A stretch of 42,766 nt of DNA from an uncultured Eudoraea sp. (GCF_947258525.1 NZ_CAMYIP010000152.1:36183-78948); one strand, 5' to 3'. Positions 7,950 through 17,210 are shown, numbered from the stretch's first letter. The notes: generated by a model from the sequence alone, not told the origin. Made by a program: numbers and translations.

Positions 7950-8597
7950 ATGCATAGAGATTTAGGGAATAATCGGAAATCATATAATAAAAGTGCCCTT
8001 ACGGAAGAGGCCATATCAGACAATCCTCTGGAATTATTTCAGAAATGGTTTTATGAAGTTGAGGCTACAGAAGGAATAGATGAACCTAATGCCATGACGA
8101 TTTCGACTCTGGGTTTGGATGGGTTTCCAAAAAGCAGGGTAGTCCTTCTCAAAAAGTATACGTTTGAGGGGTTTATTTTTTATTCTAATTACGAGAGTGA
8201 AAAAGGCAAGGCAATTCAGGCAGATCCAAGAGTTTGTTTGTCATTTTTTTGGCCCATTATGGAACGCCAGATTATTATTAAAGGCAAAGCTGAGAAAATT
8301 GCCAAAAATCTTTCCGATGGTTATTTTGAGTCCAGACCTGAAGGAAGTAAATTAGGAGCCATTGTATCCGATCAAAGTAGTGTAATTGAGTCCAGAGAAG
8401 TCTTGGAAATTGAATTGAAGAAATTAGAAGAAAAATATAAAGGAAAGGAAATTGAACGCCCGGATTATTGGGGTGGTTATCTTGTCAGGCCGGTATCTAT
8501 GGAATTTTGGCAGGGCAGGGATAATAGGTTACACGACAGAATCCGATACTCCCTACAAAAAGATTTTGATTGGAAAATTGAGCGACTGGCTCCATAA
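7950..8597 (+). CDS. pdxH: pyridoxamine 5'-phosphate oxidase
   Basis: FMN-dependent oxidase that makes pyridoxal 5'-phosphate from pyridoxine or pyridoxamine phosphate. The 215-residue length is normal. Seen are the FMN-binding PKSRVVLLKKYTFEGFIFYSNY region (about 51-72), the SFFWPIMERQIIIKG strand, and the family signature WGGYLVRPVSMEFWQGR followed by RLHDRIRY at the C-terminus. It begins a likely three-gene transcript with sixA (13-base gap) and ppk1. Confidence 0.96.
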   Translation: MHRDLGNNRKSYNKSALTEEAISDNPLELFQKWFYEVEATEGIDEPNAMTISTLGLDGFPKSRVVLLKKYTFEGFIFYSNYESEKGKAIQADPRVCLSFFWPIMERQIIIKGKAEKIAKNLSDGYFESRPEGSKLGAIVSDQSSVIESREVLEIELKKLEEKYKGKEIERPDYWGGYLVRPVSMEFWQGRDNRLHDRIRYSLQKDFDWKIERLAP

Positions 8598-8610
8598 AAC
8601 TATTTTAATT

Positions 8611-9096
8611 ATGAAAACAGTTATTCTGGTTAGGCATGGGAAATCATCCTGGGAATACCGAGTAAGCGACCAGGACAGGCCCTTACAGAAGAGGGGAATT
8701 AATGATGCTCATCTTGTAAGCGCTGAATATAAGAGGCTATCCCAGAATATAGATTCAGCATATTCTAGTCCGGCAAACAGGGCTCTTCATACCTGCATGA
8801 TATTCCTAAGGACTTTTAATTATCCTTTGGAAAAATTAAGGATCAGGGATCAATTGTATGATTTTTCGGGAGAAGCCGTAATGTCCTTTATAAAAGAACT
8901 GGATGATAAACATAACAAAGTACTGATTTTTGGCCACAATTATGCACTAACCAACGTTGTAAATCATTTGGGTAACAAGGCTATTGATAATGTACCTACT
9001 TCGGCTTTGGTACAAATCAGCTTTGATGTCACCAGTTGGAAAGAGATTAAAAATGGTGTAACTGAACATGTCCTTATTCCAAAACAACTCAGATAA
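8611..9096 (+). CDS. sixA: SixA-type histidine phosphatase
   Basis: A 161-residue member of the histidine phosphatase (RHG) superfamily. The catalytic RHGKSSW box begins at residue 8, the central arginine is in YSSPANRALHTC, and the second histidine is in FGHNYALTNVVNH. Family members of this size include SixA, which dephosphorylates phosphohistidine proteins. I chose the ATG at 8611; the frame is open upstream into pdxH but only this start puts the RHG box at the N-terminus. The stop overlaps the ppk1 start by one base, which suggests coupled translation. Confidence 0.9.
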   Translation: MKTVILVRHGKSSWEYRVSDQDRPLQKRGINDAHLVSAEYKRLSQNIDSAYSSPANRALHTCMIFLRTFNYPLEKLRIRDQLYDFSGEAVMSFIKELDDKHNKVLIFGHNYALTNVVNHLGNKAIDNVPTSALVQISFDVTSWKEIKNGVTEHVLIPKQLR

Positions 9097-11240
9097 TGAT
9101 TAAGACTAAAAATCAATACATCAACCGGGAAATTAGCTGGTTGATGTTTAATGATCGTGTATTACAGGAGAGTGCGGATAAAAACGTTCCATTGATAGAA
9201 CGACTTCGGTTTTTAGGAATTTTCTCCAATAATTTGGATGAGTTTTTTAAAGTAAGGTACGCTACTATTAAAAGAATTGTCCTGGCAGGTAAAAAAGGGA
9301 AGAGTGCCCTGGGAGGGGAGAAGGCAAAGGACTTGCTAGCAGAAATTACCAAAATTGTAATTGATCAACAAAGTAAAAGCCTTGAAATTCATGGCGATAT
9401 TGAGCAAGAGTTAGAAAGTCAGGGTATTTTTCTTATCAATGAAACTGAAGTATCTGAAAGCCAGGCTGAATTCCTTAAAAATTATTTCATAGAAAAGGTT
9501 AGCCCCCTGTTAATGACTATCGTTCTAAATGATCTTAACCAATTCCCTCTCTTAAAGGATACTGAAGCTTACCTGGCTGTAAAAATGGTTCTTAAGGATT
9601 CCGAAGAAGATCAAAAGGACCAAAGTATTGAGAAGAATCGGTATGCGCTGATAGAGATACCCACAGGCACGGACCGCTTTGTGGTTTTGCCACCTGAAGG
9701 AAATAAAAATTTTATCATTATACTAGATGACCTGATCAGGTTTTGTTTGGATCGCATATTTCCCATGTTTGACTATAAGTCAATTTCTGCTCATATGATT
9801 AAAATAACAAGAGATGCGGAATTAGACATTGACAATGATTTGAGCAAAACATTTATAGAAAAAATATCTTCAAGCGTTCAAGGAAGAAAAATTAGTGACC
9901 CGGTTCGGTTTGTATATGATAAAAGTATAGGTGAGGATACCCTGGAATTTCTAAAAGGTAAAATGGGTATCAAGGATACAGATAGTGTAATTCCGGGAGG
10001 TCGTTATCACAACAGACGGGATTATATGAGCTTCCCAAGTTTAGGAAGACAAGATCTTATGTATGACAAAATCACACCTCTTCCCGTAAAAGGTCTGAGT
10101 CTGGAAGCAAGCTTATTGGAGCACATAGCTGAAAAGGATTTCCTTATGTACGCGCCATACCATACTTTTTCTTATATCATCAAATTCCTAAGGGAAGCTG
10201 CATTGGATCCGAAGGTAAAAAGCATAAAAATCACTGTATATCGTCTTGCAAAAGATTCACAAGTGGCAGCATCTTTAATAAATGCAGTAAAAAATGGTAA
10301 AAAAGTTACCATGCAGATAGAATTACGGGCTCGTTTTGACGAACAGGCGAATATTAAATATGCGGAAGAATTACAAGCCGAAGGTGTAAAGCTGATCTTT
10401 GGAGTCCCCGGTTTAAAAGTTCACAGCAAAATTTGCGTAATTGAACGGGAGGAGGGAGATTTAATTAAGCGGTATGGATTTATTAGTACCGGAAACTTCA
10501 ATGAATCAACAGCTAAAATATATACAGATTATACGCTTTTTACGGCTAACGAAGCTATTTTAAAAGAACTCAAGATTGTCTTTGATTTTTTTGAAACCAC
10601 TTACAAAATATACAAATACAAACATTTGATTGTTTCTCCCCACTATACAAAAAGTTTGTTTAAGAAGTTTATTGACAAAGAAATAGAATCTGCAAAACAA
10701 GGGAGAGATGCTTACATAAAAATAAAGATGAACAGCTTTACCTCCTATGAAATGGTGGATAAATTATATGAGGCTAGCAGGGAAGGGGTCAAAATCCAGG
10801 TAGATAAATTATATGAGGCGAGTAGGGCAGGGGTCAAAATCCAGCTTATTATCAGAGGTGTGTGTTGTCTTATCCCCGGGGTTGAAGGTATGAGTGAAAA
10901 TATTGAAGCTATAAGTATTGTTGATAAATTTTTGGAGCATCCGCGGGTCTTTATTTTTGGCAATGACGGTAACCCTAAAATCTATATTTCATCGGCAGAC
11001 TGGATGACACGTAATTTGGATAATAGGGTGGAGGTTGGATGCCCAATTTATGATGAAGATATTAAACAGGAATTAATAGATACTTTTGAAATTTCCTGGA
11101 GGGATAACGTAAAAGCCCGAATTTTTAATGGAGAACAGAACAATATTTATAGGAAGAATGAATTACCTAAGTTGCGCTCTCAATTCGCAATTTATGATTA
11201 TTACCGTAATAAATTGAATCAGAAAAATATAGAAATTTGA
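9096..11240 (+). CDS. ppk1: polyphosphate kinase 1, with internal 15-residue duplication
   Basis: PPK1 reversibly polymerises the gamma phosphate of ATP into polyphosphate. All parts are present: N-terminal domain (NREISWLMFNDRVLQES), head domain, and two phospholipase D-like catalytic domains. The autophosphorylated histidine is in GLKVHSKICVIE (His443) and the second active-site histidine in FLEHPRVF (His615), followed by SSADWMTRNLDNRVEVG. Residues 554-568 (VDKLYEASREGVKIQ) are repeated at 569-583 with one amino-acid change, just before the core strand LIIRGVCCL. This accounts for the length of 714 against about 690-700 in relatives. The extra helix turn sits between the two catalytic histidines; activity is likely but unproven. 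Confidence 0.95.
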   Translation: MIKTKNQYINREISWLMFNDRVLQESADKNVPLIERLRFLGIFSNNLDEFFKVRYATIKRIVLAGKKGKSALGGEKAKDLLAEITKIVIDQQSKSLEIHGDIEQELESQGIFLINETEVSESQAEFLKNYFIEKVSPLLMTIVLNDLNQFPLLKDTEAYLAVKMVLKDSEEDQKDQSIEKNRYALIEIPTGTDRFVVLPPEGNKNFIIILDDLIRFCLDRIFPMFDYKSISAHMIKITRDAELDIDNDLSKTFIEKISSSVQGRKISDPVRFVYDKSIGEDTLEFLKGKMGIKDTDSVIPGGRYHNRRDYMSFPSLGRQDLMYDKITPLPVKGLSLEASLLEHIAEKDFLMYAPYHTFSYIIKFLREAALDPKVKSIKITVYRLAKDSQVAASLINAVKNGKKVTMQIELRARFDEQANIKYAEELQAEGVKLIFGVPGLKVHSKICVIEREEGDLIKRYGFISTGNFNESTAKIYTDYTLFTANEAILKELKIVFDFFETTYKIYKYKHLIVSPHYTKSLFKKFIDKEIESAKQGRDAYIKIKMNSFTSYEMVDKLYEASREGVKIQVDKLYEASRAGVKIQLIIRGVCCLIPGVEGMSENIEAISIVDKFLEHPRVFIFGNDGNPKIYISSADWMTRNLDNRVEVGCPIYDEDIKQELIDTFEISWRDNVKARIFNGEQNNIYRKNELPKLRSQFAIYDYYRNKLNQKNIEI
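10755..10844 (+). repeat. 45-bp in-frame tandem duplication in ppk1
   Basis: Copy 1 (10755-10799) and copy 2 (10800-10844) differ at four of 45 bases: GTG/GTA, GCT/GCG, AGC/AGT and GAA/GCA. Three changes are silent and one is Glu to Ala. The second copy flows directly into the conserved LIIRG strand, so the first copy or its equivalent is the insertion. The divergence between copies argues against a simple assembly duplication. Confidence 0.95.
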
Positions 11241-11272
11241 ATATAGGGAGGTTGTTTTCCAATTTAAGCGCA

Positions 11273-11309
11273 GGCCATAACAATTTCAGGTCCTGAAATT
11301 CATCTGGCC
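11273..11309. repeat. compound palindrome between ppk1 and miaE
   Basis: AATTTCAGG (11282-11290) and CCTGAAATT (11292-11300) are perfect reverse complements around a single T. Outside them GGCCA (11273-11277) pairs with TGGCC (11305-11309) across a 4x4 internal loop. The structure lies between convergent genes, but no T-run follows on either strand, so it is not a textbook terminator. It could be a terminator of another type, an mRNA 3' end stabiliser or a protein site. Confidence 0.6.
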
Positions 11310-11418
11310 GATAGAATTATAAAACCTGGTAGCGTGAAAAGGATCTATTCCTAAAATAATTTGATAAGAAAACAATTGGATTTTATATTAGTGGTCGCAA
11401 ATATGTATTGGTTTTGGG

Positions 11419-12000
11419 CTAACCGTGAATAGTCTCTTTCTTCCCAAGATTTTTCATAATCTCTGCTTCATAAAGTAAAAGCTCCTGCCATTTTTTATCT
11501 ACTTCTTCCTTTTGGCCATATTTTCTGGCAAATTTCAAAAACATGCTGTAATGTCCTGCTTCACTAACCATGAGTTTGTGATAAAAAGCTGCCAATTCCT
11601 TGTCCTGAAGTTGCTCTGAAAGCAACCTGAACCGCTCACAACTCCTGGCTTCAATTAATGCGGCATATAAAAGGCGATGCACAAGCTGTGTAATCCGATT
11701 TCCTCCTTTCGGAAAAAATTTCATAAGTTGAATGACGTATTCGTCCTTGCGATACCTCCCCAGGGTTTTACCTCGATTAAGGATCTTGTCATGTACCATT
11801 TTAAAATGACCCATTTCTTCCCGTGATAATGCTATCATTTCCTGTACCAACTCTGGATATTCCGGAAAATTAATTATCAATGAGATAGCCGTACTTGCAG
11901 CCTTTTGTTCACAATAGGCATGATCAGTCAGAATTTCATCAATATTTTTTTCCACAATGTTTACCCATCGGGGATCAGTTGGTAATTTGAGTCCTAACAT
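11419..12000 (-). CDS. miaE: tRNA 2-methylthio-N6-isopentenyladenosine-37 hydroxylase
   Basis: MiaE is a non-heme diiron monooxygenase that hydroxylates the isopentenyl group of ms2i6A at tRNA position 37. The 193 residues form a ferritin-like four-helix bundle. Carboxylate and histidine ligands are visible in CEQKAAS, SREEMGHF, EARSCERF and VSEAGHYSMF (two ExxH pairs). The N-terminal LGLKLPTDPRWVN is typical of the short MiaE family. It is divergent from eboA with a 163-base shared region and probably transcribed alone. Confidence 0.93.
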   Translation of the reverse strand: MLGLKLPTDPRWVNIVEKNIDEILTDHAYCEQKAASTAISLIINFPEYPELVQEMIALSREEMGHFKMVHDKILNRGKTLGRYRKDEYVIQLMKFFPKGGNRITQLVHRLLYAALIEARSCERFRLLSEQLQDKELAAFYHKLMVSEAGHYSMFLKFARKYGQKEEVDKKWQELLLYEAEIMKNLGKKETIHG

Positions 12001-12099
12001 AACTTGAATTTTTGCTAAATTAAAAAGAACCTGTGAAACACTTGTGCTAATTAAAAACTATATCCGAATTATAATAGAAGAGGTTTGTAGTTATCTTAA

Positions 12100-12107
12100 T
12101 ATATTTG
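12100..12107 (+). promoter_or_regulatory. -7 box candidate for the ebo operon
   Basis: TATATTTG matches TAnnTTTG and lies 56 bases before the eboA ATG. A TTTG at 12084-12087 is only 12 bases upstream, short of the usual 19, so the -33 element is unclear. Confidence 0.4.
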
Positions 12108-12163
12108 TACAGTCAAAGAATTCCCTTTTGTTTAACTCCTTATTTACTTAGTAGATAGAATAT

Positions 12164-13021
12164 ATGCTGCATCTGGATACATGTAAAGAATTGTCTAAAA
12201 TACTTGGCGACAGTTTAGATGAAGAAACACGTGCCTGGATAAAGAACAAATTAGACATTATTATTGAATCAAAATCTGCAAAGGAATTATATCTATCCTA
12301 TAGTTTAATAGCCGGTAAAATTGATTCTGCAATAAAACCAAAAATCCAGGGAGTAAATCAGGAATTGACCCAATACTTAATCGCACATAATGCAGACCTT
12401 CTCCAAATTGCCCGGATTTATCTGCTCACCAGAGTGCTTGAATCAGATAAAGCATATTTTTCATCTAAGGTGGCAAATCTTATTCAGGTAGCTGATACTA
12501 GTGAGCTTGAAACTTTTTTGAAGTTTTTAATACTTTTACCAAATGCTGGGGACTTTAACCAGGTAGGAGTTGAGGCATTGCGAACTAATATTGGGACTAT
12601 TTTTGACGCCATTGCATTAAACAACCCATATCCTTCGAAATACTTTAATGATCAGCAATGGAATCAGATGTATTTGAAAGCGGCATTTATGGAACGTAAT
12701 TTGGGAGAGATTGTTGATATAGATAAAAGAGCTAATAGCGATTTAGCCAGAATTATATCAGATTATGCCCATGAGCGCTGGGCGGCTTCAAGGGATATTG
12801 ATCCCTTGTTCTGGAGACCTGTATCAGGATTTTTGGAAGGTATATTGCTAAAAGATATGGATCATTTGTTTAAAAGTGAAAATAGGATTGAGAATTTGGC
12901 TGCTGCACTTTGTTGTTATTATTCTCCGCAACCAGAAGCCATTGAACTCTTGAACAAGTATCCTCATTTAAAGGAGAAGGTAGCGAATAATGAGGTTACC
13001 TGGGAAAATTTAAAAAAATAA
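12164..13021 (+). CDS. eboA: EboA family protein
   Basis: First gene of the ebo operon. The 285-residue protein is predicted soluble and largely helical, and it has no motif that assigns an enzyme activity. Conserved-looking features include the N-terminal DEETRAWIKNKLD, a central RIYLLTRVLESD helix, and a DYAHERWAASRDIDPLFWRPV segment rich in aromatic and charged residues. Assignment rests on position (directly before a TatD-like and a UbiA-like gene in the exact ebo order), size, and general resemblance to EboA. EboA is essential to the signature of the cluster, but its function is unknown to me. It is followed after three bases by eboB. Confidence 0.85.
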   Translation: MLHLDTCKELSKILGDSLDEETRAWIKNKLDIIIESKSAKELYLSYSLIAGKIDSAIKPKIQGVNQELTQYLIAHNADLLQIARIYLLTRVLESDKAYFSSKVANLIQVADTSELETFLKFLILLPNAGDFNQVGVEALRTNIGTIFDAIALNNPYPSKYFNDQQWNQMYLKAAFMERNLGEIVDIDKRANSDLARIISDYAHERWAASRDIDPLFWRPVSGFLEGILLKDMDHLFKSENRIENLAAALCCYYSPQPEAIELLNKYPHLKEKVANNEVTWENLKK

Positions 13022-13024
13022 ACT

Positions 13025-13933
13025 ATGCAGGAAAAAATGATGATAATTGACCCTCATATACATATGACTTCGAGGACAACCGATGACTACGAAGCTATGG
13101 CAGCATCCGGAATTGTTGCAATTATTGAGCCCTCTTTCTGGTTAGGTCAGCCGCGTACTCAAGTTGGATCATTTCAAGATTATTTCAGTAGCCTTGTAGG
13201 GTGGGAACCATTTAGGGCAAGTCAGTTTGGGATTAAACACTATTGTACCATAGGATTGAATTCTAAAGAGGCCAATAATGAAGCCCTGGCTGAACAGGTA
13301 ATGGAACTTTTGCCTTTATACCTTCACAAAGAAAATGTTGTTGCCATTGGAGAAATAGGCTATGATGATCAGACGCCTGCCGAGGATAAGTATTTTAGAG
13401 AACAACTTGAACTTGCCAAGGAACTAAATATGACGGTTCAGGTTCATACGCCACATAGGGATAAGAAAGCCGGAACTCTCAGGAGCATGGAAGTATGTAT
13501 TGAACATAAACTGGATCCCGGTAATGTAATAATTGATCATAATAATGAGGAAACCGTAAAAGACGTCTTAGATAAAGGTTTTATAGCCGCTTTTACCATT
13601 TATCCCAAAACCAAAATGGGTAATGAACGTATGGTAGAAGTAGTCCGTAAATATGGCAGTTCCAATATAATAGTAGATAGTTCTGCAGACTGGGGCGTCA
13701 GTGACCCGTTGGCTGTACCGAAAACAGCGGCCCTAATGTTAAAGCGAGGTATAGCCCGTGAAGATGTTGTGAAAACCTGTTATCAAAATGCATTGGATGC
13801 TTTTAGCAAAAATGGGAAAATGAAAGAATCAGACTGGTTGAATCCGCAGGGGATCAATCAATCTATTCTTTTTAATGATAATAGTGTTTTAAGGGGACAG
13901 GAACCTCGTATAGATGCAGATCAAATAAATTAG
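13025..13933 (+). CDS. eboB: EboB, TatD-like metal-dependent hydrolase
   Basis: A 302-residue TIM-barrel hydrolase of the TatD/amidohydrolase superfamily. Candidate metal ligands occur in order: the HIH of DPHIHM (about residue 10-14), Glu in IGEIGYD, His in QVHTPHRD, His in VIIDHNNEE, and Asp in VDSSADWG. The substrate is not known. It shares the spacing pattern of the operon, three bases after eboA and one base before eboC, consistent with coupled translation. I kept the first ATG, though MMIIDPH (codon 5 or 6) is an equally possible start. Confidence 0.92.
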   Translation: MQEKMMIIDPHIHMTSRTTDDYEAMAASGIVAIIEPSFWLGQPRTQVGSFQDYFSSLVGWEPFRASQFGIKHYCTIGLNSKEANNEALAEQVMELLPLYLHKENVVAIGEIGYDDQTPAEDKYFREQLELAKELNMTVQVHTPHRDKKAGTLRSMEVCIEHKLDPGNVIIDHNNEETVKDVLDKGFIAAFTIYPKTKMGNERMVEVVRKYGSSNIIVDSSADWGVSDPLAVPKTAALMLKRGIAREDVVKTCYQNALDAFSKNGKMKESDWLNPQGINQSILFNDNSVLRGQEPRIDADQIN

Positions 13934-13934
13934 A

Positions 13935-14837
13935 ATGAACATGGTGCTCCTCGGGTACGCAAAGCTTACCAGGCCAGCAAACTTGCCCACCGCCATGGCC
14001 GATATATTGGCTGGTGCCTGTATTTCCGGACTAACTTTCTTAATTACAGCAGACACTTCCTTAAACGGACCTGCATACCTAAATTTAATCTTACTTATAT
14101 TTTCCTCGATTTTCCTTTATGCCGGGGGAGTTGTTCTAAATGACGTGTTTGATTTTAAAATTGACGAGATAGAACGACCAGAAAGGCCGATTCCAAAAGG
14201 AGACGTATCTCTAAAAGGAGCTTCATTATTTGGAACCGGATTATTGCTGTCAGGAGTCTTCTTATCATTCTTTGTGAATCAACTTAGTGGTATTATAGCT
14301 GTTATTCTGGCTTTGATGATCCTACTTTATGATTCTTTTACCAAAAAATATCAATTCCTGGGTCCTCTAAATATGGGGCTATGCAGAGCATTAAACCTTA
14401 TTTTAGGAATGTCTTTATTCGGTGAAATATTTCATTGGATGTATGCCGTAATTCCTCTTTTGTATATTTTTGCCATTACGCTAATTAGCAGGGGAGAGGT
14501 TTATGGGGAAAATAAAAAGCATATAATTTGGGCAGGACTATTATATGCAATGGTTGTTTTTATCATTTTGATGATTACACCGGATATACGGACACAGTGG
14601 ATTAGTTTATTTCCTTTCATGGGTTTGTTTATATTTCTGATTTATAGGCCATTAATTAGAGCATATAAAGTAAATTCACCTGAAAACATTAAAAAAGCTG
14701 TAGTCAGTGGTGTGCTTTCAATAATTGTTTTGGATGCATCACTCGCTGTAGCATTTGACGGATGGCAGTTTGGTTTAATTGTTTTACTATTGCTACCCTT
14801 GTCATACATACTCGCTAAGATATTTGCGGTAACATAA
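13935..14837 (+). CDS. eboC: EboC, UbiA-family prenyltransferase
   Basis: An integral membrane protein of 300 residues with about eight to nine hydrophobic helices. The first Asp-rich motif NDVFDFKIDEIERPERPIPKG (about residues 70-90, shown here in one run of 20 plus G) matches the NDxxDxxxD of UbiA enzymes, and the second is LLYDSFTKKYQFLGPLNMG with RALNLILGM. These enzymes transfer a prenyl chain to an acceptor at the membrane. Here the acceptor is presumably made by the cyclase and isomerase encoded next to it, which is inference. The ATG at 13935 is used; MVLLGYAKLTRPAN two codons later is a possible alternative start. Confidence 0.93.
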   Translation: MNMVLLGYAKLTRPANLPTAMADILAGACISGLTFLITADTSLNGPAYLNLILLIFSSIFLYAGGVVLNDVFDFKIDEIERPERPIPKGDVSLKGASLFGTGLLLSGVFLSFFVNQLSGIIAVILALMILLYDSFTKKYQFLGPLNMGLCRALNLILGMSLFGEIFHWMYAVIPLLYIFAITLISRGEVYGENKKHIIWAGLLYAMVVFIILMITPDIRTQWISLFPFMGLFIFLIYRPLIRAYKVNSPENIKKAVVSGVLSIIVLDASLAVAFDGWQFGLIVLLLLPLSYILAKIFAVT

Positions 14838-14846
14838 ATTAGAAGC

Positions 14847-16013
14847 ATGCAATTAAAACCCATAGAACGGTCTTTTGCTGTAAACTTTAAATATAGTTTA
14901 CATTTTACAAGCGGCTTATTTGAGAGCAACAACGATTTGTTCAAGGAGGTCATACAGTCTTACAAACCAAATGAAAAGGTAAAACTACTATTCGTCATAG
15001 ACGATGGGGTACTTAAAAATCATCCTAAGTTAAGTGAAAGCATAAAAGAATATTGTCTTCTGCATAATAATCAATTGCTGTTAACAGAGTGTTTGGTAAC
15101 TCCCGGTGGAGAAAAATCCAAAAACGACCATAATAATGTCGATAAGATAATAGCCGCAATTAACAATAATGCAATTTGCAGGCACTCCTTTGTGATTGTC
15201 ATTGGGGGTGGCGCAGTAATAGATATGGCCGGGTATGCCGCTTCAATTGCTCACAGGGGGGTTAAACTTATTCGTATTCCAACTACAGTACTTTCTCAAA
15301 ATGATGCAGCGATTGGGGTCAAGAATGGAATAAATGCTTATAACAAAAAGAATTTTATAGGCACTTTTGCCCCACCTTACGCCATATTAAATGACAGCAA
15401 ATTTTTGGCAAGCCTTGAACAGCGCGATTGGATTGCGGGTCTGGCCGAGGCCATTAAGGTTGCTCTTATCAAAGATGAAGTTTTCTTTAAAACAATTAAG
15501 GAAAATGCAATTAAATTGAAAGAACGCGATATGGATGCCATGCTTAACACTATTTACCGGTGTGCCGAAATGCATATGGAACATATTGCCAAAGGTGGCG
15601 ATCCATTTGAAAGTGGATCTTCCAGACCGTTGGATTTTGGTCATTGGTCCGCTCATAAATTGGAACAGATGAGTGACTATTCTTTGAGGCATGGTGAAGC
15701 CGTGGCAAAGGGCATTGCACTCGATTTGACATATTCTCAGCTCATGGGTTTTATTTCAGTTGATATTTTGGAAGAAATATTGGCTGTAATGACAGAAATT
15801 GGCTTTGATTTATCTATTCCTATTTCAGGATACAATGAAATACAAGAGTTATTAAAGGGGATCCAGGAGTTTCGGGAGCATCTTGGAGGGGAATTGACAA
15901 TAACATTAATAAATGGCATTGGCAAGAAAATAGATGTTCACCAAATAGATATGGAATTAATGAAGAAGGCAGTAAATTCCCTGAATAGTAAATATAAAAT
16001 TAATGTAGCATAA
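14847..16013 (+). CDS. eboD: EboD, 3-dehydroquinate synthase-like sugar phosphate cyclase
   Basis: A 388-residue member of the sugar phosphate cyclase superfamily. The NAD-binding GGGAVIDMAGYAAS, the PTTVLSQNDAAIGVKNGIN loop and KNFIGTFAPP align with DHQ synthase. The metal ligands are kept: Glu in GLAEAIKVALI, His in DFGHWSAHKLE and His in LRHGEAVAKG. The usual VDSSVGGKTG-like loop is replaced by DAAIGVKNG, so the substrate is probably not DAHP. It is therefore best read as a dedicated ebo cyclase rather than the shikimate-pathway AroB. It lies nine bases after eboC and three before eboE. Confidence 0.93.
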   Translation: MQLKPIERSFAVNFKYSLHFTSGLFESNNDLFKEVIQSYKPNEKVKLLFVIDDGVLKNHPKLSESIKEYCLLHNNQLLLTECLVTPGGEKSKNDHNNVDKIIAAINNNAICRHSFVIVIGGGAVIDMAGYAASIAHRGVKLIRIPTTVLSQNDAAIGVKNGINAYNKKNFIGTFAPPYAILNDSKFLASLEQRDWIAGLAEAIKVALIKDEVFFKTIKENAIKLKERDMDAMLNTIYRCAEMHMEHIAKGGDPFESGSSRPLDFGHWSAHKLEQMSDYSLRHGEAVAKGIALDLTYSQLMGFISVDILEEILAVMTEIGFDLSIPISGYNEIQELLKGIQEFREHLGGELTITLINGIGKKIDVHQIDMELMKKAVNSLNSKYKINVA

Positions 16014-16016
16014 ACT

Positions 16017-17210
16017 ATGCTGATCAATGATAAATACCATCTGACTTATTGCACCAATATTCATCCGGGACAGGATTGGGCCAGCACTTTTCAGAGTATA
16101 GTCGACTACCTGCCTGTTATAAAGAAGAATATTTCAAAGGAACAACCATTTGGTATAGGATTGCGACTATCCAATAGAGCAAGTGAAGAACTTGCAATGA
16201 ATGATAATCTTCCACAATTTAAAAGTTGGTTAATTAAAAACGGTCTTTATGTATTTACTATGAACGGTTTTCCTTACGGAAATTTTCATGATGAAGTTGT
16301 AAAAGATAAAGTACACGAGCCCGATTGGACAACAAGAGAAAGGGTCAATTATACCGTAAGACTGTTTGAACAGTTAGCTTTTCTTTTACCTGAAGGTATT
16401 TCCGGAGGTATTTCTACATCGCCAATTAGCTACAAGCATTGGCATGCAAGTGCAAAAGAGAAAAAAGCTGTCATGGAGAAGGGAGCGATACATTTGTCTG
16501 AGCTCATACTTAAACTCCATGAACTTGAAGAAAGTACATCCAAGTATCTTCATATAGATATTGAACCGGAACCGGATGGGATGCTTGAAAATACTGAAGA
16601 TGTGTTAACTTTCTATGCCAAAATTCTTTTACCAATTGCAAAGAAAGAGCTGATAAAAAAGCTTAATGTAGGTGAAGAAAAGGCTGAAAATTTGGTTTTG
16701 CGCTATTGTACGCTTTGTTATGATATCTGTCATTTTTCACTGGCCTTTGAAGAACCCACGTATACGTTTGAAAAATTAAAGAATGCCGGAATCAAAATTG
16801 GAAAAATACAGGTCAGTGCTGCGTTAAAAGCTAAATTTAATACCTTACATAAGGATAAAATATGGGAAACGCTGGGGAAATTTGATGAGCCTACCTATCT
16901 GCATCAGGTGACTGTAAATTCAAATGAGGGGGTTAAAACTTATAATGACCTGCCCATTGTTCTCAAGAACAAACCAGATGTGGAAGAATTAAGAGCTCAT
17001 TTTCATGTGCCTATTTTTCTTGAATCTTTTGAAGAACTATACTCTACTCAGGATCATATCCTCAAGGTGATAGCTATTCTCAAGCAACATCTTATTTCAG
17101 AACACCTGGAAGTTGAGACATACACCTGGGATGTTCTTCCTGGTTATCTTAAAAAAGACCTTTCAGAATCCATAATCCGGGAAATGAAGTGGCTAATAGA
17201 CAAACTATAA
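16017..17210 (+). CDS. eboE: EboE, xylose isomerase-like TIM barrel protein
   Basis: A 397-residue soluble protein of the sugar phosphate isomerase/epimerase type. Visible landmarks are the opening YHLTYCTNIHPGQDW, a TMNGFPYGNFHDE strand-loop, the candidate metal-binding HIDIEPEPDGMLENT, CYDICHFSLAFEEP, and GKIQVSAALKAK. These Glu, Asp and His positions fit a xylose-isomerase-like metal site. The substrate is unknown; as part of ebo it may act before or after the cyclase. The stop is five bases before the eboF ATG. Confidence 0.9.
   Translation: MLINDKYHLTYCTNIHPGQDWASTFQSIVDYLPVIKKNISKEQPFGIGLRLSNRASEELAMNDNLPQFKSWLIKNGLYVFTMNGFPYGNFHDEVVKDKVHEPDWTTRERVNYTVRLFEQLAFLLPEGISGGISTSPISYKHWHASAKEKKAVMEKGAIHLSELILKLHELEESTSKYLHIDIEPEPDGMLENTEDVLTFYAKILLPIAKKELIKKLNVGEEKAENLVLRYCTLCYDICHFSLAFEEPTYTFEKLKNAGIKIGKIQVSAALKAKFNTLHKDKIWETLGKFDEPTYLHQVTVNSNEGVKTYNDLPIVLKNKPDVEELRAHFHVPIFLESFEELYSTQDHILKVIAILKQHLISEHLEVETYTWDVLPGYLKKDLSESIIREMKWLIDKL

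Noticed and set aside
8452-8610. Upstream extension of sixA into pdxH
   Set aside because: The extension would move the RHG box more than 50 residues from the N-terminus, unlike the family; the ATG at 8611 is normal.
10755-10844. ppk1 duplication as an assembly error
   Set aside because: The two copies differ at four bases, which an exact-copy artefact would not produce; still worth confirming by reads.
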